From an uncultured Bacteroidota bacterium (GTDB lineage: Bacteria; Bacteroidota; Bacteroidia; Flavobacteriales; Flavobacteriaceae), in contig CACERG010000001.1 of assembly GCA_902561795.1 (NCBI GenBank), forward strand, positions 124,001 to 188,000: DNA of 64,000 nt, given 5' to 3'. Shown piece by piece: positions 9,443 to 18,430 of the stretch. The notes beneath the pieces were generated by a model. The model did no database searches, had not been told where the DNA came from, and saw only the letters and a program-made list of their open reading frames with translations. Position numbers and translations under genes: made by a program. Numbering within the stretch: the first letter of the stretch is position 1; the number at the start of each line of letters is the position of its first letter.

Positions 9443-10558
9443 ATGCACTGGACAAAGGTTATAGGACAAAAAAATTTAAAAAATAAATTAGAATATCTGA
9501 TTGAAACAGGTCAAGTGCCTCATTCTCAATTATTTATAGGGCCCTCTGGTTACGGCTCTCTTCCCTTAGTTATAGAATTTTCATTATTTCTATTAGAAGA
9601 TAAGAATGTTAGCAACGCCGTAAAAAAATTAAGTGAAAGATGCCAACATCCTGATTTACATTTTATCCTCCCGATTGTGAAAAGAAAGAATGAAAAAGTA
9701 GTTTACAGTCATGACTACATTCATGATTGGTTAAGGTTCATTGATCTTAAACCATATGGCAATTATAGTGAGTGGTTCGAATCCATTAATGTTGGCAATC
9801 GACAGGGATTAATTAGTATTGTGGATATTGAATACGCTCGTAAAAAAATCTCCTTGAAGGCTTTTAATGGAGGTGCTAGAGTTTGCATTTTGTGGGGTGC
9901 AGAAAAGATGAGTAACCAGGCTTCAAATGCGTTTCTAAAAATTTTAGAGGAGCCGCCTAAGAATACCTATTTTCTACTAATTGCCGAAAATCAAGAAGAA
10001 ATTTTACCCACAATAGTATCACGGTGCCAAATTGTCAATTTGAGGCCTATAGAAAGTTCTGCTCTTACAGATGTAATTGAGAAAAGAACTAATAATCCAG
10101 AAATATTAGTAGCAAAAGCCCAGGGTAACTTTAGTGATTTACTTAATTTGATTAATAGTGATAAAGATAAAGAGTTTGAGGGTCTGTTAATTGACGGCTT
10201 AAGAAAAGCTTTTAAAGTAAAAGAAAATAAAAAATTTATTGTTGATTTAATGGATTGGTCTACCTCACTTTGTGATTTTGGAAAAGAAGAACAAAAGACA
10301 TTTTTAGAGTTTGGGGTTCAGTTTTTTAGAGATGCATATTTATTGAATCATTCTTTAAATGATATTGTAACTTTTAAATCAAAAACAAATTTTGACTTAT
10401 CAAAAATTGCACCTTATGTTAACGATATGAATGTAAAAGAATTGGTCACCCTTTTTGAGGAAACTCATTTTAACATTCTAAGAAATGGTAATGTGAAAAT
10501 GCTCTTTATCAATCTCGCTTTTAAATTATCTGAATTGATTACTATAGATGTTAAATAG
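9443..10558 (+). CDS. holB: DNA polymerase III delta' subunit (clamp-loader)
   Basis: This 371-aa protein matches the clamp-loader delta'/HolB family: N-terminal QVPHSQLFIGPSGYGS at the P-loop position, the conserved KMSNQASNAFLKILEEPP around residue 155, and the sensor SRCQIV. The P-loop lacks the GKS/T lysine, as is usual for the non-ATPase delta' subunit. A C-terminal helical collar region follows. It helps load the sliding clamp onto DNA at the replication fork. A TATATTTA box lies immediately before the ATG. The 3' end overlaps the convergent methyltransferase gene by 8 bp. Confidence 0.9.
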   Translation: MHWTKVIGQKNLKNKLEYLIETGQVPHSQLFIGPSGYGSLPLVIEFSLFLLEDKNVSNAVKKLSERCQHPDLHFILPIVKRKNEKVVYSHDYIHDWLRFIDLKPYGNYSEWFESINVGNRQGLISIVDIEYARKKISLKAFNGGARVCILWGAEKMSNQASNAFLKILEEPPKNTYFLLIAENQEEILPTIVSRCQIVNLRPIESSALTDVIEKRTNNPEILVAKAQGNFSDLLNLINSDKDKEFEGLLIDGLRKAFKVKENKKFIVDLMDWSTSLCDFGKEEQKTFLEFGVQFFRDAYLLNHSLNDIVTFKSKTNFDLSKIAPYVNDMNVKELVTLFEETHFNILRNGNVKMLFINLAFKLSELITIDVK

Positions 10559-11411
10559 ACTTCTTAAAAATAAAAATCATAGAAGAAAACTCTTTATTAA
10601 ATAAGGCGCTAAAATTTGATATTAAAGCGAAGAAAAATCCTCTAATCATTGCAAACCGCGAATTTTTATGAGTTTCAGATATATATGAAATGTAAAACGC
10701 ATCAAAAAATAAAGGATACTTTTTTTCAAGCTTAAACCCTTTTGACTCAACTAAAGAGGTTATTCCTTTAATTGTAAAATGCCATATGTGTCTGGGTACA
10801 TCTAATGCTGCCCAATATGACTTGTAGTACCTTGCATCTAAACTATTAATATTTGGCAATGCTATCATTAAGACCCCTTTTTTTTCTAAAATATTATGAA
10901 TGTTAGATAATACATCTTCCGGATTAGGTAGGTGCTCAAGAACGTGCCATAAAGTTATTCCGTCATAGCAAGCAGATTTAGGAATGTCAGCAATTTTTTC
11001 GTAAACATTTATGTTTAATAATGATTGGTTTTTAATTTCTTTATTATATGGTTCTACAACAGAAGTTTTAAAATTTTTTTTTGAAAGAAATGCGGCGAAT
11101 TTACCTGAACCCGCTCCATAATCTAATACTCTATTTCCTTTTAAATAAATTCTAATTAAAAAGAGTTTATATCTAAACATTATCTTTTGAATAAGAAAAT
11201 AAATAATGTCTAAACCGCCTTTCGCTGTATTTTTAAATGAGTCGTAATTTGATGAATCATAATATGATGATACATCTTTTATATTTTCAATATTAGTTTT
11301 AGCTATTGTCCTGGGTTCGTTCCATGTTATATCAAAATATTCACCTGAAACTAAGTGATCTTTTGCTCTGAATTTTGATTTATGTGACTCGTTCTGTTCC
11401 ACGTGAAACAA
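10551..11411 (-). CDS. Class I SAM-dependent methyltransferase (parS at its start)
   Basis: The 286-aa protein carries the SAM-binding motif VLDYGAGSGKFAAFL and a later WHVLEHLPNPEDVL, typical of the Methyltransf_11/23 type; the substrate is unknown. No ATG is near the beginning. The best start is the TTG at 11411, giving MFHVEQ, which is literally the parS sequence read as codons; a GTG three codons later is an alternative. It begins 9 nt after mnmG stops, so translation may be coupled. The C-terminal 60 residues look partly hydrophobic. It overlaps holB convergently by 8 bp. Confidence 0.82.
   Translation of the reverse strand: MFHVEQNESHKSKFRAKDHLVSGEYFDITWNEPRTIAKTNIENIKDVSSYYDSSNYDSFKNTAKGGLDIIYFLIQKIMFRYKLFLIRIYLKGNRVLDYGAGSGKFAAFLSKKNFKTSVVEPYNKEIKNQSLLNINVYEKIADIPKSACYDGITLWHVLEHLPNPEDVLSNIHNILEKKGVLMIALPNINSLDARYYKSYWAALDVPRHIWHFTIKGITSLVESKGFKLEKKYPLFFDAFYISYISETHKNSRFAMIRGFFFALISNFSALFNKEFSSMIFIFKKSI
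11395..11410. promoter_or_regulatory. parS partition site 1
   Basis: TGTTCCACGTGAAACA is a 16/16 match to the widely conserved parS site bound by ParB. It lies inside the first codons of the methyltransferase gene just after mnmG. No parA or parB is in the window. parS sites usually cluster near the replication origin. Confidence 0.85.
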
Positions 11412-11420
11412 GTTTTACTT

Positions 11421-13292
11421 TTACCGACCCATAGATACTAGAAGAACACTAATATCGCTGGGGTTAACTCCACTAATTCTAGATGCCTGAGCTAGTGTTT
11501 CAGGCCGCAACTTATTTAATTTTTCTTTAGCCTCAAATGATAAAGAAGCAAGTTTATCAAAGTTGAAGCTTGATGGAATCTTAATATTCTCTAAACGTTT
11601 TAGTTTATCAGCATTTTTTTTCTCTTTCTCTATATATCCAGAATATTTAATTTCTATCTCAGCTTGTTCGAATATAGAGTCATCTATATTCGATTTCTTA
11701 ATGAACGAATTTAGTTCACTAAAAGAATTTAAATCAGACCTAGAAATATTTGGGCGGGACAAAAGCTTAGAGTACTTATCTGTTTGCTTTATTAGAGTTT
11801 CCTTTTTATTAGTCAATAAATCATTTGCTTCTTTTACTGTGTAACTTTTATTTTTTAAAAATTTAACAAGCTCACTGCGTTTTTTAAATTTTTCTTCGAC
11901 ATTTTTAAGCCTTTTTTTAGAGGCCAAACCAATCTTAAAAGATATAGGAGTTAACCTTTCATCAGCATTATCTTGTCTTAAAAGAGTTCTATATTCGGCT
12001 CGAGAAGTGAACATACGATAAGGTTCTTCAGTGCCTTTAAGAATAAGATCATCAATTAATACACCTATATAAGCCTCCTCCCTTCCAAGAACAAGAGGGT
12101 TTTTATTATTGTTTTTCTGATGTGCATTTATACCTGCTATAATACCTTGGGCAGCGGCTTCTTCATATCCTGTAGTTCCATTAATTTGTCCAGCAAAGAA
12201 TAGGTTTTGAATCAATTTAGTTTCGAGTGAATGAAACAGTTGAGTTGGTGGAAAATAATCATACTCAATAGCGTATCCTGGCTTTAAAAATTTAACAGAC
12301 TCAAAGCCCCTTACGGATCTTAAAGCCTTAAATTGTATGTCATATGGTAAAGAGGTAGAGAAGCCATTCACATAAACCTCATGAGTGTTCCACCCCTCGG
12401 GCTCTACAAAAATTTGATGCTGTAACTTATCACTAAACCTATCGATTTTATCTTCTATAGAAGGACAATATCTAGGGCCTGTACTTTTAATAGACCCATT
12501 AAACATTGGTGATCTGTCAAACCCTTGCTTTATAGTTTCATGTACTTCTAAGTTAGTATGAGTTATATAACAACTTTTTTGTTTTTTTAATGGTGCTGTT
12601 TCCTCAGAAAAAGAAAATTTTGAAGGGTTGGTGTCACCTTTTTGTTCCAACATAAAAGAATAATTTAATGACCGGCCATCAACACGAGGGGGTGTTCCAG
12701 TTTTCATTCTTCCAGACATAAAACCTATATTTTCTAAACATTTTGTGAGGCCAAACGACGCGTTTTCCCCCACGCGCCCTCCACTGAAGTTCTTTTCCCC
12801 TATATGTATCAAACCATTTAAAAAAGTTCCGTTAGTTAAAACTACTGTCTTTGAAAATATTTTAACTCCCAAAGATGTAATCACTCCTTCAACTTGATCA
12901 TTTTTGACAATTAGATCAACTACCATCTCCTGGTAAAAGTCAAGAAGAGGGGTGTTTTCAAGTTTTTGTCTCCACTCTAAAGTAAACAAACTTCTATCAG
13001 ATTGAACTCTAGGGCTCCACATTGCGGGACCTTTAGACTGATTCAACATTTTATACTGAATTGCAGATCTATCTGAAATTATGCCGCTATACCCCCCTAA
13101 AGCATCTATTTCTCTCACTATTTGCCCTTTAGCAATTCCACCCATAGCAGGATTACATGACATTTGTGCTAAATTTTGGAGATTCATAGTTACCAAAAGA
13201 GTTTTAGAGCCAAGATTGGCTGAAGCTGCAGCGGCTTCACACCCAGCATGCCCACCTCCTACAACTATAACATCATACTTAGAATCAAACAT
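11421..13292 (-). CDS. mnmG: tRNA uridine-5-carboxymethylaminomethyl modification enzyme
   Basis: MnmG (GidA), with MnmE, installs the cmnm5 group on the wobble uridine of several tRNAs, using FAD and a folate. The sequence shows the FAD-binding VIVVGGGHAGCEAAAA, the signature RMKTGTPPR, and GQINGTTGYEEAAAQG. The 623-aa length is standard. The ATG at 13292 overlaps the ybeY stop by 8 nt, and the methyltransferase gene follows 9 nt after the stop. Both ends of the gene are marked by a parS site. mnmG commonly lies near the origin in bacteria. Confidence 0.98.
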   Translation of the reverse strand: MFDSKYDVIVVGGGHAGCEAAAASANLGSKTLLVTMNLQNLAQMSCNPAMGGIAKGQIVREIDALGGYSGIISDRSAIQYKMLNQSKGPAMWSPRVQSDRSLFTLEWRQKLENTPLLDFYQEMVVDLIVKNDQVEGVITSLGVKIFSKTVVLTNGTFLNGLIHIGEKNFSGGRVGENASFGLTKCLENIGFMSGRMKTGTPPRVDGRSLNYSFMLEQKGDTNPSKFSFSEETAPLKKQKSCYITHTNLEVHETIKQGFDRSPMFNGSIKSTGPRYCPSIEDKIDRFSDKLQHQIFVEPEGWNTHEVYVNGFSTSLPYDIQFKALRSVRGFESVKFLKPGYAIEYDYFPPTQLFHSLETKLIQNLFFAGQINGTTGYEEAAAQGIIAGINAHQKNNNKNPLVLGREEAYIGVLIDDLILKGTEEPYRMFTSRAEYRTLLRQDNADERLTPISFKIGLASKKRLKNVEEKFKKRSELVKFLKNKSYTVKEANDLLTNKKETLIKQTDKYSKLLSRPNISRSDLNSFSELNSFIKKSNIDDSIFEQAEIEIKYSGYIEKEKKNADKLKRLENIKIPSSFNFDKLASLSFEAKEKLNKLRPETLAQASRISGVNPSDISVLLVSMGR

Positions 13293-13710
13293 AACGGTTA
13301 TGTTTCACGTGGAACTTTGATATGAATTTATCTTCCATTTTACGCATATTGTCAATTTCCGCCTTGTTATCATCATTATAACCCATACAATGCAGCGCTC
13401 CATGTATAATTGCCCTAAGTGTCTCATTTTCAATAGTTTGCCCGTATTCTTTTGCGGATTTATTTATCGCCCAGAATGAAACAAAAAATTCTGCTTCCAA
13501 TTTGTTATCAGAAGTATAATCAAACGTAATTATGTCGGTATGTGTTTTATGATTAAGATATTTTTTATTCATTTTTAAAAGAACTTCCTTCGAAACAAAA
13601 TTGTATTGAAGCTTTTTGATATCGTAATTCTGTATTCGCACGAATTCAAATAACGTATCAGAAAGTTTCTTAGTGTCTAAATTGACTGGTATGTTTAAAA
13701 ATCGTATAAT
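13285..13710 (-). CDS. ybeY: Endoribonuclease/rRNA maturation factor YbeY (probable non-canonical ATT start)
   Basis: YbeY is a zinc-dependent single-strand RNase involved in 16S rRNA maturation and ribosome quality control. The signature HGALHCMGYNDDN is near the C-terminus; the third zinc His of the usual HGxLHLxGYDH is not at its normal place. The ORF track begins at a GTG (13641, 118 aa), which would remove the N-terminal strand. The same frame stays open upstream and reads IIRFLNIPVNLDTKKLSDTL, which aligns with the usual MIxF start if the ATT at 13708-13710 is the initiator, giving 141 aa, the normal length. No ATG, GTG or TTG lies in frame upstream. The 3' end overlaps mnmG by 8 nt. 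Confidence 0.88.
   Translation of the reverse strand: MIRFLNIPVNLDTKKLSDTLFEFVRIQNYDIKKLQYNFVSKEVLLKMNKKYLNHKTHTDIITFDYTSDNKLEAEFFVSFWAINKSAKEYGQTIENETLRAIIHGALHCMGYNDDNKAEIDNMRKMEDKFISKFHVKHNRYV
13301..13316. promoter_or_regulatory. parS partition site 2
   Basis: TGTTTCACGTGGAACT matches 15 of 16 bases of parS. It lies in the last codons of ybeY just ahead of mnmG and is inverted relative to site 1, 1.9 kb away. Confidence 0.8.
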
Positions 13711-13771
13711 TTTTTTTTTGCAAATATAATGTATTTGTTTTGCTAAGATAGGTGAATAGGTTTATAGCTAT

Positions 13772-13779
13772 TATATTTG
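13772..13779 (+). promoter_or_regulatory. -7 promoter element of gltX
   Basis: TATATTTG lies six bases before the preferred gltX ATG (13786), which predicts a leaderless or near-leaderless transcript. No TTG is seen at the expected upstream spacing. Confidence 0.45.
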
Positions 13780-13785
13780 TTTCCA

Positions 13786-15264
13786 ATGAATATAAGAGTT
13801 CGTTTTGCGCCAAGTCCAACTGGTCCACTTCATATAGGAGGTTTAAGGACAGCTCTTTTTAATTATCTATATGCAAGAAGCAAAAAAGGAAGCTTTATTC
13901 TAAGAATTGAAGATACGGATCAAAACCGATACGTAGAAGGAAGCGAAAATTATTTAATTAAAGCCTTAAATTGGTGTGGCATAAAACCTGATGAAGGTCC
14001 AAATACAAAAGGTAGCTTTGGCCCTTATCGCCAGAGTGAAAGAAAGAAAATTTATAAAGAGCATATTGATAAACTTATAAACTTGGGAGCGGCATATTAT
14101 GCTTTCGATAGTGAAGATCAACTCAAGAAATATCGTCAAGAAGATGAAAAGAATGGAAAAACATTTTTATATGGGAGTCAAAATAGAATAAAATTTAGAA
14201 ACAGTCTAACCTTAAATTTAGCTGAAACTAAAAAGGCCTTAGAAGGGGATTATGTTGTTCGATTAAAAGTAATGGGGGGAGCTAAAGTTAATGTAAATGA
14301 TGAAATTCGTGGTAATATATCAGTGTCTACAGATTTACTTGACGATAAGATCTTATTGAAAAGCGACGGGTTACCTACTTATCATTTTGCTAATGTTGTT
14401 GATGACAAACTAATGGAAATAACAGATGTTATACGTGGAGAAGAGTGGCTTCCTTCGTTACCAATACACAAACTAATATACGATGCTTTCAATTGGAATT
14501 TACCTCGTTTCATGCACTTACCATTAATTTTAAAACCCAATGGCAAGGGAAAACTATCAAAAAGAGATGGTTTAAAAGATGGGTACCCCGTTTTTCCCAT
14601 TAAATTTAAAGAATTAAATCTTGGTTTTAAAGAAAGAGGGTTCTTGTCGGAGGGAATGGTAAATTATCTTGCTTTATTAGGATGGAATAGTGGAACAGAA
14701 AATGAAATATTTAATATGTCGGATCTGACAAAATACTTCAGCATAAAAAAAGTTCAAAAGGGAGGAGCAAGATTCGATTATGAAAAGGCTTGTTGGATAA
14801 ATCAACAACACATATCAAAATCTGATGTAAAAACCTTAATGGAACAAAAAATTGTAAAGGAAATATTAGAAAAAGTAGATGAAGTGAAGCGTATTAATAT
14901 ATTGAATCTGGTTAAAAATCGTCTCAAGACTCTAAATGATCTTAAGAATGAAATCAGATTTTTAGATGATCCGCAAGATTATGATAAAAAAAGTGTAATA
15001 AAATTAATAGATAAGGGCCCGGTAAAGATTATGGATCAGATTATCATTCTATTGAATTCTGATATAGAAATAGCAGACATGAAACAATCTTTGTTTGAGT
15101 GGGGAAAGAACGAAAAAATTCCTTTTGGTTTAATCATGCAAACTCTTAGACTCGCTATTGTTGGTCAATTATCTGGGCCTGATTTATTTCAAATTTGTGC
15201 TCTTATAGGAAAAGATGTATCTTTAAAAAGAGTGCAAAAATTTAAAACTTTTTGTTTAAAATAA
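13786..15264 (+). CDS. gltX: Glutamate--tRNA ligase
   Basis: GltX charges tRNA-Glu with glutamate. The class I signatures are present: PSPTGPLHIGGLRTALFN (HIGH motif) at the N-terminus and KLSKRDG (KMSKS equivalent) about residue 250. The ORF track begins at a TTG (13777) inside the -7 box; the ATG at 13786 gives MNIRVRFAPSPTGP and 492 aa, normal for the family. The gene is transcribed divergently from ybeY, and the SPFH gene follows 9 nt after its stop, probably in the same transcript. Confidence 0.97.
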   Translation: MNIRVRFAPSPTGPLHIGGLRTALFNYLYARSKKGSFILRIEDTDQNRYVEGSENYLIKALNWCGIKPDEGPNTKGSFGPYRQSERKKIYKEHIDKLINLGAAYYAFDSEDQLKKYRQEDEKNGKTFLYGSQNRIKFRNSLTLNLAETKKALEGDYVVRLKVMGGAKVNVNDEIRGNISVSTDLLDDKILLKSDGLPTYHFANVVDDKLMEITDVIRGEEWLPSLPIHKLIYDAFNWNLPRFMHLPLILKPNGKGKLSKRDGLKDGYPVFPIKFKELNLGFKERGFLSEGMVNYLALLGWNSGTENEIFNMSDLTKYFSIKKVQKGGARFDYEKACWINQQHISKSDVKTLMEQKIVKEILEKVDEVKRINILNLVKNRLKTLNDLKNEIRFLDDPQDYDKKSVIKLIDKGPVKIMDQIIILLNSDIEIADMKQSLFEWGKNEKIPFGLIMQTLRLAIVGQLSGPDLFQICALIGKDVSLKRVQKFKTFCLK

Positions 15265-15273
15265 ATTTTACCG

Positions 15274-16212
15274 ATGAGTTTAATCACCTATTTATTCATT
15301 CTTTTTTTGTTACTGCTTATCTTGTCTGGTGTATTTGTAGTAAAACAACAAACAGCTGGAATAATTGAACGCTTCGGTAAGTTTACATCAATTAGACAGT
15401 CAGGGTTACACTACAGAATTCCGTTAATTGATAAAATTGCTGGAAGGCTAAGTTTAAGGATTTTACAATTGGATGTTATTGTAGAAACGAAAACAAAAGA
15501 TGATGTTTTCGTCAAACTTAAGGTCTCTGTTCAATATAAAGTTGTTAAAGAAAAAGTCTATGATGCATTTTACAAACTTGACTATCCACAAGATCAAATA
15601 ACCTCATACGTTTTTGACGTAGTTAGGGCGGTTGTACCAAAAATGAAACTCGATGATGTTTTCGAAAAAAAAGATGAAATTGCTAATGCCGTTAAAGGGG
15701 AACTAAATGATGCTATGATTAATTATGGATACGATATTATAAAAGCTCTTGTTACGGATATTGATCCAGATACTGAAGTAAAAGCCGCTATGAATAGGAT
15801 AAATGCTGCTGAACGCAAAAAAGTTGCAGCACAATATGAAGGAGACGCAGAACGTATTCTTATTGTTGAAAAAGCAAAGGCAGAAGCTGAAAGTAAACGT
15901 CTTCAAGGGCAGGGGATAGCAGATCAAAGGAGAGAAATTGCGCGAGGCCTTGAGGAGTCTGTTGACGTTCTAAATAAAGTAGGCATAAATTCTCAGGAAG
16001 CTTCAGCGCTAATCGTGGTTACCCAACATTATGATACACTTCAATCAATTGGAGGAGAGACCAATACAAATTTGATACTGCTGCCAAACTCTCCTCAAGC
16101 TGGAAGTGAAATGTTAAATGACATGGTGGCTTCTTTTACTGCAAGTAATCAAATAGGAGAGGCAATGAAAAAGCAAGGCTTGAATACTAAAAAATCAGAG
16201 GAAAAAGATTAA
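15274..16212 (+). CDS. SPFH/Band 7 family membrane protein (stomatin-like)
   Basis: The 312-aa protein has one N-terminal transmembrane helix (residues 4-23), then an SPFH domain (QQTAGIIERFGKF, GLHYRIPLIDKI, DVFVKLKVSVQYKV) and an Ala/Glu-rich coiled-coil region (about residues 165-230). SPFH proteins form large ring assemblies on membranes and often control proteases or membrane organisation. The N-terminal anchor and length fit the stomatin/QmcA-like group rather than HflK. It follows gltX closely and ends 1 bp from the convergent glnS. No NfeD or FtsH partner is adjacent, so its role is unclear. Confidence 0.88.
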   Translation: MSLITYLFILFLLLLILSGVFVVKQQTAGIIERFGKFTSIRQSGLHYRIPLIDKIAGRLSLRILQLDVIVETKTKDDVFVKLKVSVQYKVVKEKVYDAFYKLDYPQDQITSYVFDVVRAVVPKMKLDDVFEKKDEIANAVKGELNDAMINYGYDIIKALVTDIDPDTEVKAAMNRINAAERKKVAAQYEGDAERILIVEKAKAEAESKRLQGQGIADQRREIARGLEESVDVLNKVGINSQEASALIVVTQHYDTLQSIGGETNTNLILLPNSPQAGSEMLNDMVASFTASNQIGEAMKKQGLNTKKSEEKD

Positions 16213-16213
16213 T

Positions 16214-17881
16214 TTATAATTTAGTCTTGGACCATGTGTCCCTTAATCCGACTGTTTTGTTAAAAACGAGATTATTTGTACCACTTTCTTTATCGACCAC
16301 AAAATATCCTAGACGTTGAAATTGAAACCTGTCACCTGGTTTTGATGAGATTAAACTAGGCTCCACCATTGCATCAATAACTTTTAGTGAGCTTTCATTT
16401 AAAAAAGATTTAAAGTTTTCCTTTTCTTTATCAGGAGCAGATATGTTGAATAAACGGTCGTAAATTCTCACCTCTGCATTTATTGAGTCTCTCTGGGTTA
16501 CCCAGTGCAAGGTCCCTTTTACTTTCCTTTTACTTGCATCGCTTCCTGAACCACTTTTACTTTCGGGGTCATATGTACATAAAACCTCTATTATATTTCC
16601 TTCAGTATCTTTAACAATAGATTCGGCTTTTATAATATATGCGTTTTTTAAGCGAACCTCTTTGCCTAAGGAAAGACGAAAAAACTTTCTGGTTGCATCT
16701 TCTTTAAAATCTTCTTTTTCGATGTAAAGATGTTTTGAAAAAGGGAACTGTCTTTTTCCATCATTGTGATTATGAGGGTTTATCTCACCCTCTAATGTCT
16801 CCGTTTTATATTCCGGATAGTTAACTATGGTTAATTTAAGTGGGTCTAAAACCGCCATTACCCTTGGGGATGTTTCATTTAGATCTTCTCTTATCGAATG
16901 CTCTAATAACGACAAATCAATTACATTCTCCCGTTTTGCTACTCCTGCTGTTTCGACAAAGTTTTTTAATGCGGTTGGTGTATATCCCCTCCTTCTTAAT
17001 CCAGATATAGTTGGCATTCTAGGGTCGTCCCATCCTTTTACATATCCTTCCTCTATAAGTTCAAACAACTTTCTTTTACTTGTAACAGTAAAAGATAAAT
17101 TCATCCTGGCAAATTCTCTTTGTTTAGGGCGTAATGGTTTTTTTTTACCTAATGCATCTAAAAACCAGTCATAAAGATCTCTATGTGGTTTAAATTCTAA
17201 GGAACATAGCGAATGTGAAATTTGTTCAATGTAGTCTGATTGCCCGTGTGTCCAGTCATACATTGGATAAATGCACCAATCCTTACCTGTTCTATGGTGC
17301 TTCTTAAATAGAATCCTATACATAATTGGATCTCTCATAAGCATATTGGAAGAAGACATGTCAATTTTTGCCCTTAAAACATGCTCTCCTTCCTTAAATT
17401 CTCCCAATTTCATTTTTGAAAATAAATCTTGATTTTCTTTTATAGCTCTATTTCTGAAAGGGCTGTTTACACCGGGTTGTGTTGGTGTTCCTTTTTGTAC
17501 AGCTATAGTTTCTGAAGGCTGCGAGTCAACGTATGCTTTTCCTTTCAAAATAAGATCGTTGGCCCAAATAAAAAGCTGTTCAAAATAATCTGACGCATAA
17601 CACTCCTTGTCCCATTTATACCCCAACCATAATATGTTTTCTTTAATTGCATCCACATACTTCTGTTCTTCTTTAGCTGGGTTCGTGTCATCGAACCTTA
17701 AATTAACAGGGGCTTTATATTTTTTCCCTAAGTTAAAATTTAAACATATTGCCTTAACGTGTCCTATATGTAAGAATCCGTTTGGCTCTGGAGGAAACCT
17801 AAATTTTAATTGATTTTTTGAGTAGTCTGCCCTAAGGTCGTCTTCAATAATATGCTCTATGAAATGTAAAGCTCTAGCCAT
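16214..17881 (-). CDS. glnS: Glutamine--tRNA ligase
   Basis: GlnS charges tRNA-Gln directly with glutamine. The HIGH motif appears as PEPNGFLHIGHVKA (residues about 31-44), and the KMSKS counterpart is VTSKRKL near residue 265. The C-terminal half contains the two anticodon-binding beta-barrels typical of GlnRS. The 555-aa length is normal. The ATG at 17881 is well supported by the conserved start. Together with gltX this implies direct glutaminylation, so the amidotransferase route for Gln is not required. Confidence 0.97.
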   Translation of the reverse strand: MARALHFIEHIIEDDLRADYSKNQLKFRFPPEPNGFLHIGHVKAICLNFNLGKKYKAPVNLRFDDTNPAKEEQKYVDAIKENILWLGYKWDKECYASDYFEQLFIWANDLILKGKAYVDSQPSETIAVQKGTPTQPGVNSPFRNRAIKENQDLFSKMKLGEFKEGEHVLRAKIDMSSSNMLMRDPIMYRILFKKHHRTGKDWCIYPMYDWTHGQSDYIEQISHSLCSLEFKPHRDLYDWFLDALGKKKPLRPKQREFARMNLSFTVTSKRKLFELIEEGYVKGWDDPRMPTISGLRRRGYTPTALKNFVETAGVAKRENVIDLSLLEHSIREDLNETSPRVMAVLDPLKLTIVNYPEYKTETLEGEINPHNHNDGKRQFPFSKHLYIEKEDFKEDATRKFFRLSLGKEVRLKNAYIIKAESIVKDTEGNIIEVLCTYDPESKSGSGSDASKRKVKGTLHWVTQRDSINAEVRIYDRLFNISAPDKEKENFKSFLNESSLKVIDAMVEPSLISSKPGDRFQFQRLGYFVVDKESGTNNLVFNKTVGLRDTWSKTKL

Positions 17882-17939
17882 AGATTTTTTTGTAAAGATA
17901 ATGAATGCATTTGTTGAAAGAAAACAAGAAAACAGTCTT

Positions 17940-17947
17940 TATATTTG
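17940..17947 (+). promoter_or_regulatory. -7 promoter element of folB
   Basis: TATATTTG ends 9 nt before the folB ATG at 17957. A TTTGTTG is present further upstream but at about 23 nt, longer than the usual 19. Confidence 0.45.
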
Positions 17948-17956
17948 CACTGTGTT

Positions 17957-18331
17957 ATGGACAAAATATACTTAAAGAACATAAAAATTTATGCATACCA
18001 TGGTTGCATGGAGGAAGAAAAAAAAATAGGTAGTAATTATTTAGTTAACCTCATTATACACGCAGATTTGAGCATGTCTTGCAAATCAGACGAATTAAAG
18101 GACACTGTTGACTACGTTGCTCTGCTTGACATAGTAAAAAACCAAATGAAAATGAGGTCCAACCTTTTAGAGAATGTTGCTGACAGAGTTGTAAACAAGA
18201 TAATTTCCAAATTCCCTTCTGTTAAAAAAGCTGTTGTTAAGATAGCAAAACTTAATCCTCCCATCAATGGAGACATAGATGAAGTTGTGATAAGACGAGA
18301 AAAAAAGAGAGAAAAGAAGAAATTAGATTAA
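17957..18331 (+). CDS. folB: Dihydroneopterin aldolase
   Basis: FolB converts 7,8-dihydroneopterin to 6-hydroxymethyl-dihydropterin and glycolaldehyde in folate synthesis. The 124-aa protein has the family start KIYLKNIKIYAYHGCMEEEK, the motif LLENVADRVVNKI, and a C-terminal VKIAKLNPPI. The ORF track starts at a TTG (17945) that is part of the -7 box; the ATG at 17957 is preferred. A tRNA-Cys gene follows 22 bp downstream and may share the transcript. FolB family members usually form octamers. Confidence 0.93.
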   Translation: MDKIYLKNIKIYAYHGCMEEEKKIGSNYLVNLIIHADLSMSCKSDELKDTVDYVALLDIVKNQMKMRSNLLENVADRVVNKIISKFPSVKKAVVKIAKLNPPINGDIDEVVIRREKKREKKKLD

Positions 18332-18353
18332 TATTGTGTTATTTTTAAAGTCC

Positions 18354-18424
18354 GGCATCGTGGCCGAGTGGCTAGGCAGAGCTCTGCAAAAGCTTTTACA
18401 GCGGTTCGAATCCGCTCGATGCCT
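18354..18424 (+). tRNA. tRNA-Cys (GCA)
   Basis: The acceptor arms GGCATCG and CGATGCC pair fully. The D arm is GCC/GGC, the anticodon stem GAGCT/AGCTT with loop CTGCAAA gives anticodon GCA, and the T arm is AGCGG/CCGCT with loop TTCGAAT. The discriminator base is T, as expected for tRNA-Cys. CCA is not encoded. Confidence 0.95.
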
Positions 18425-18430
18425 CTTTCT

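Noticed and set aside
16827-17174. 115-aa plus-strand ORF
   Set aside because: Shadow of glnS.
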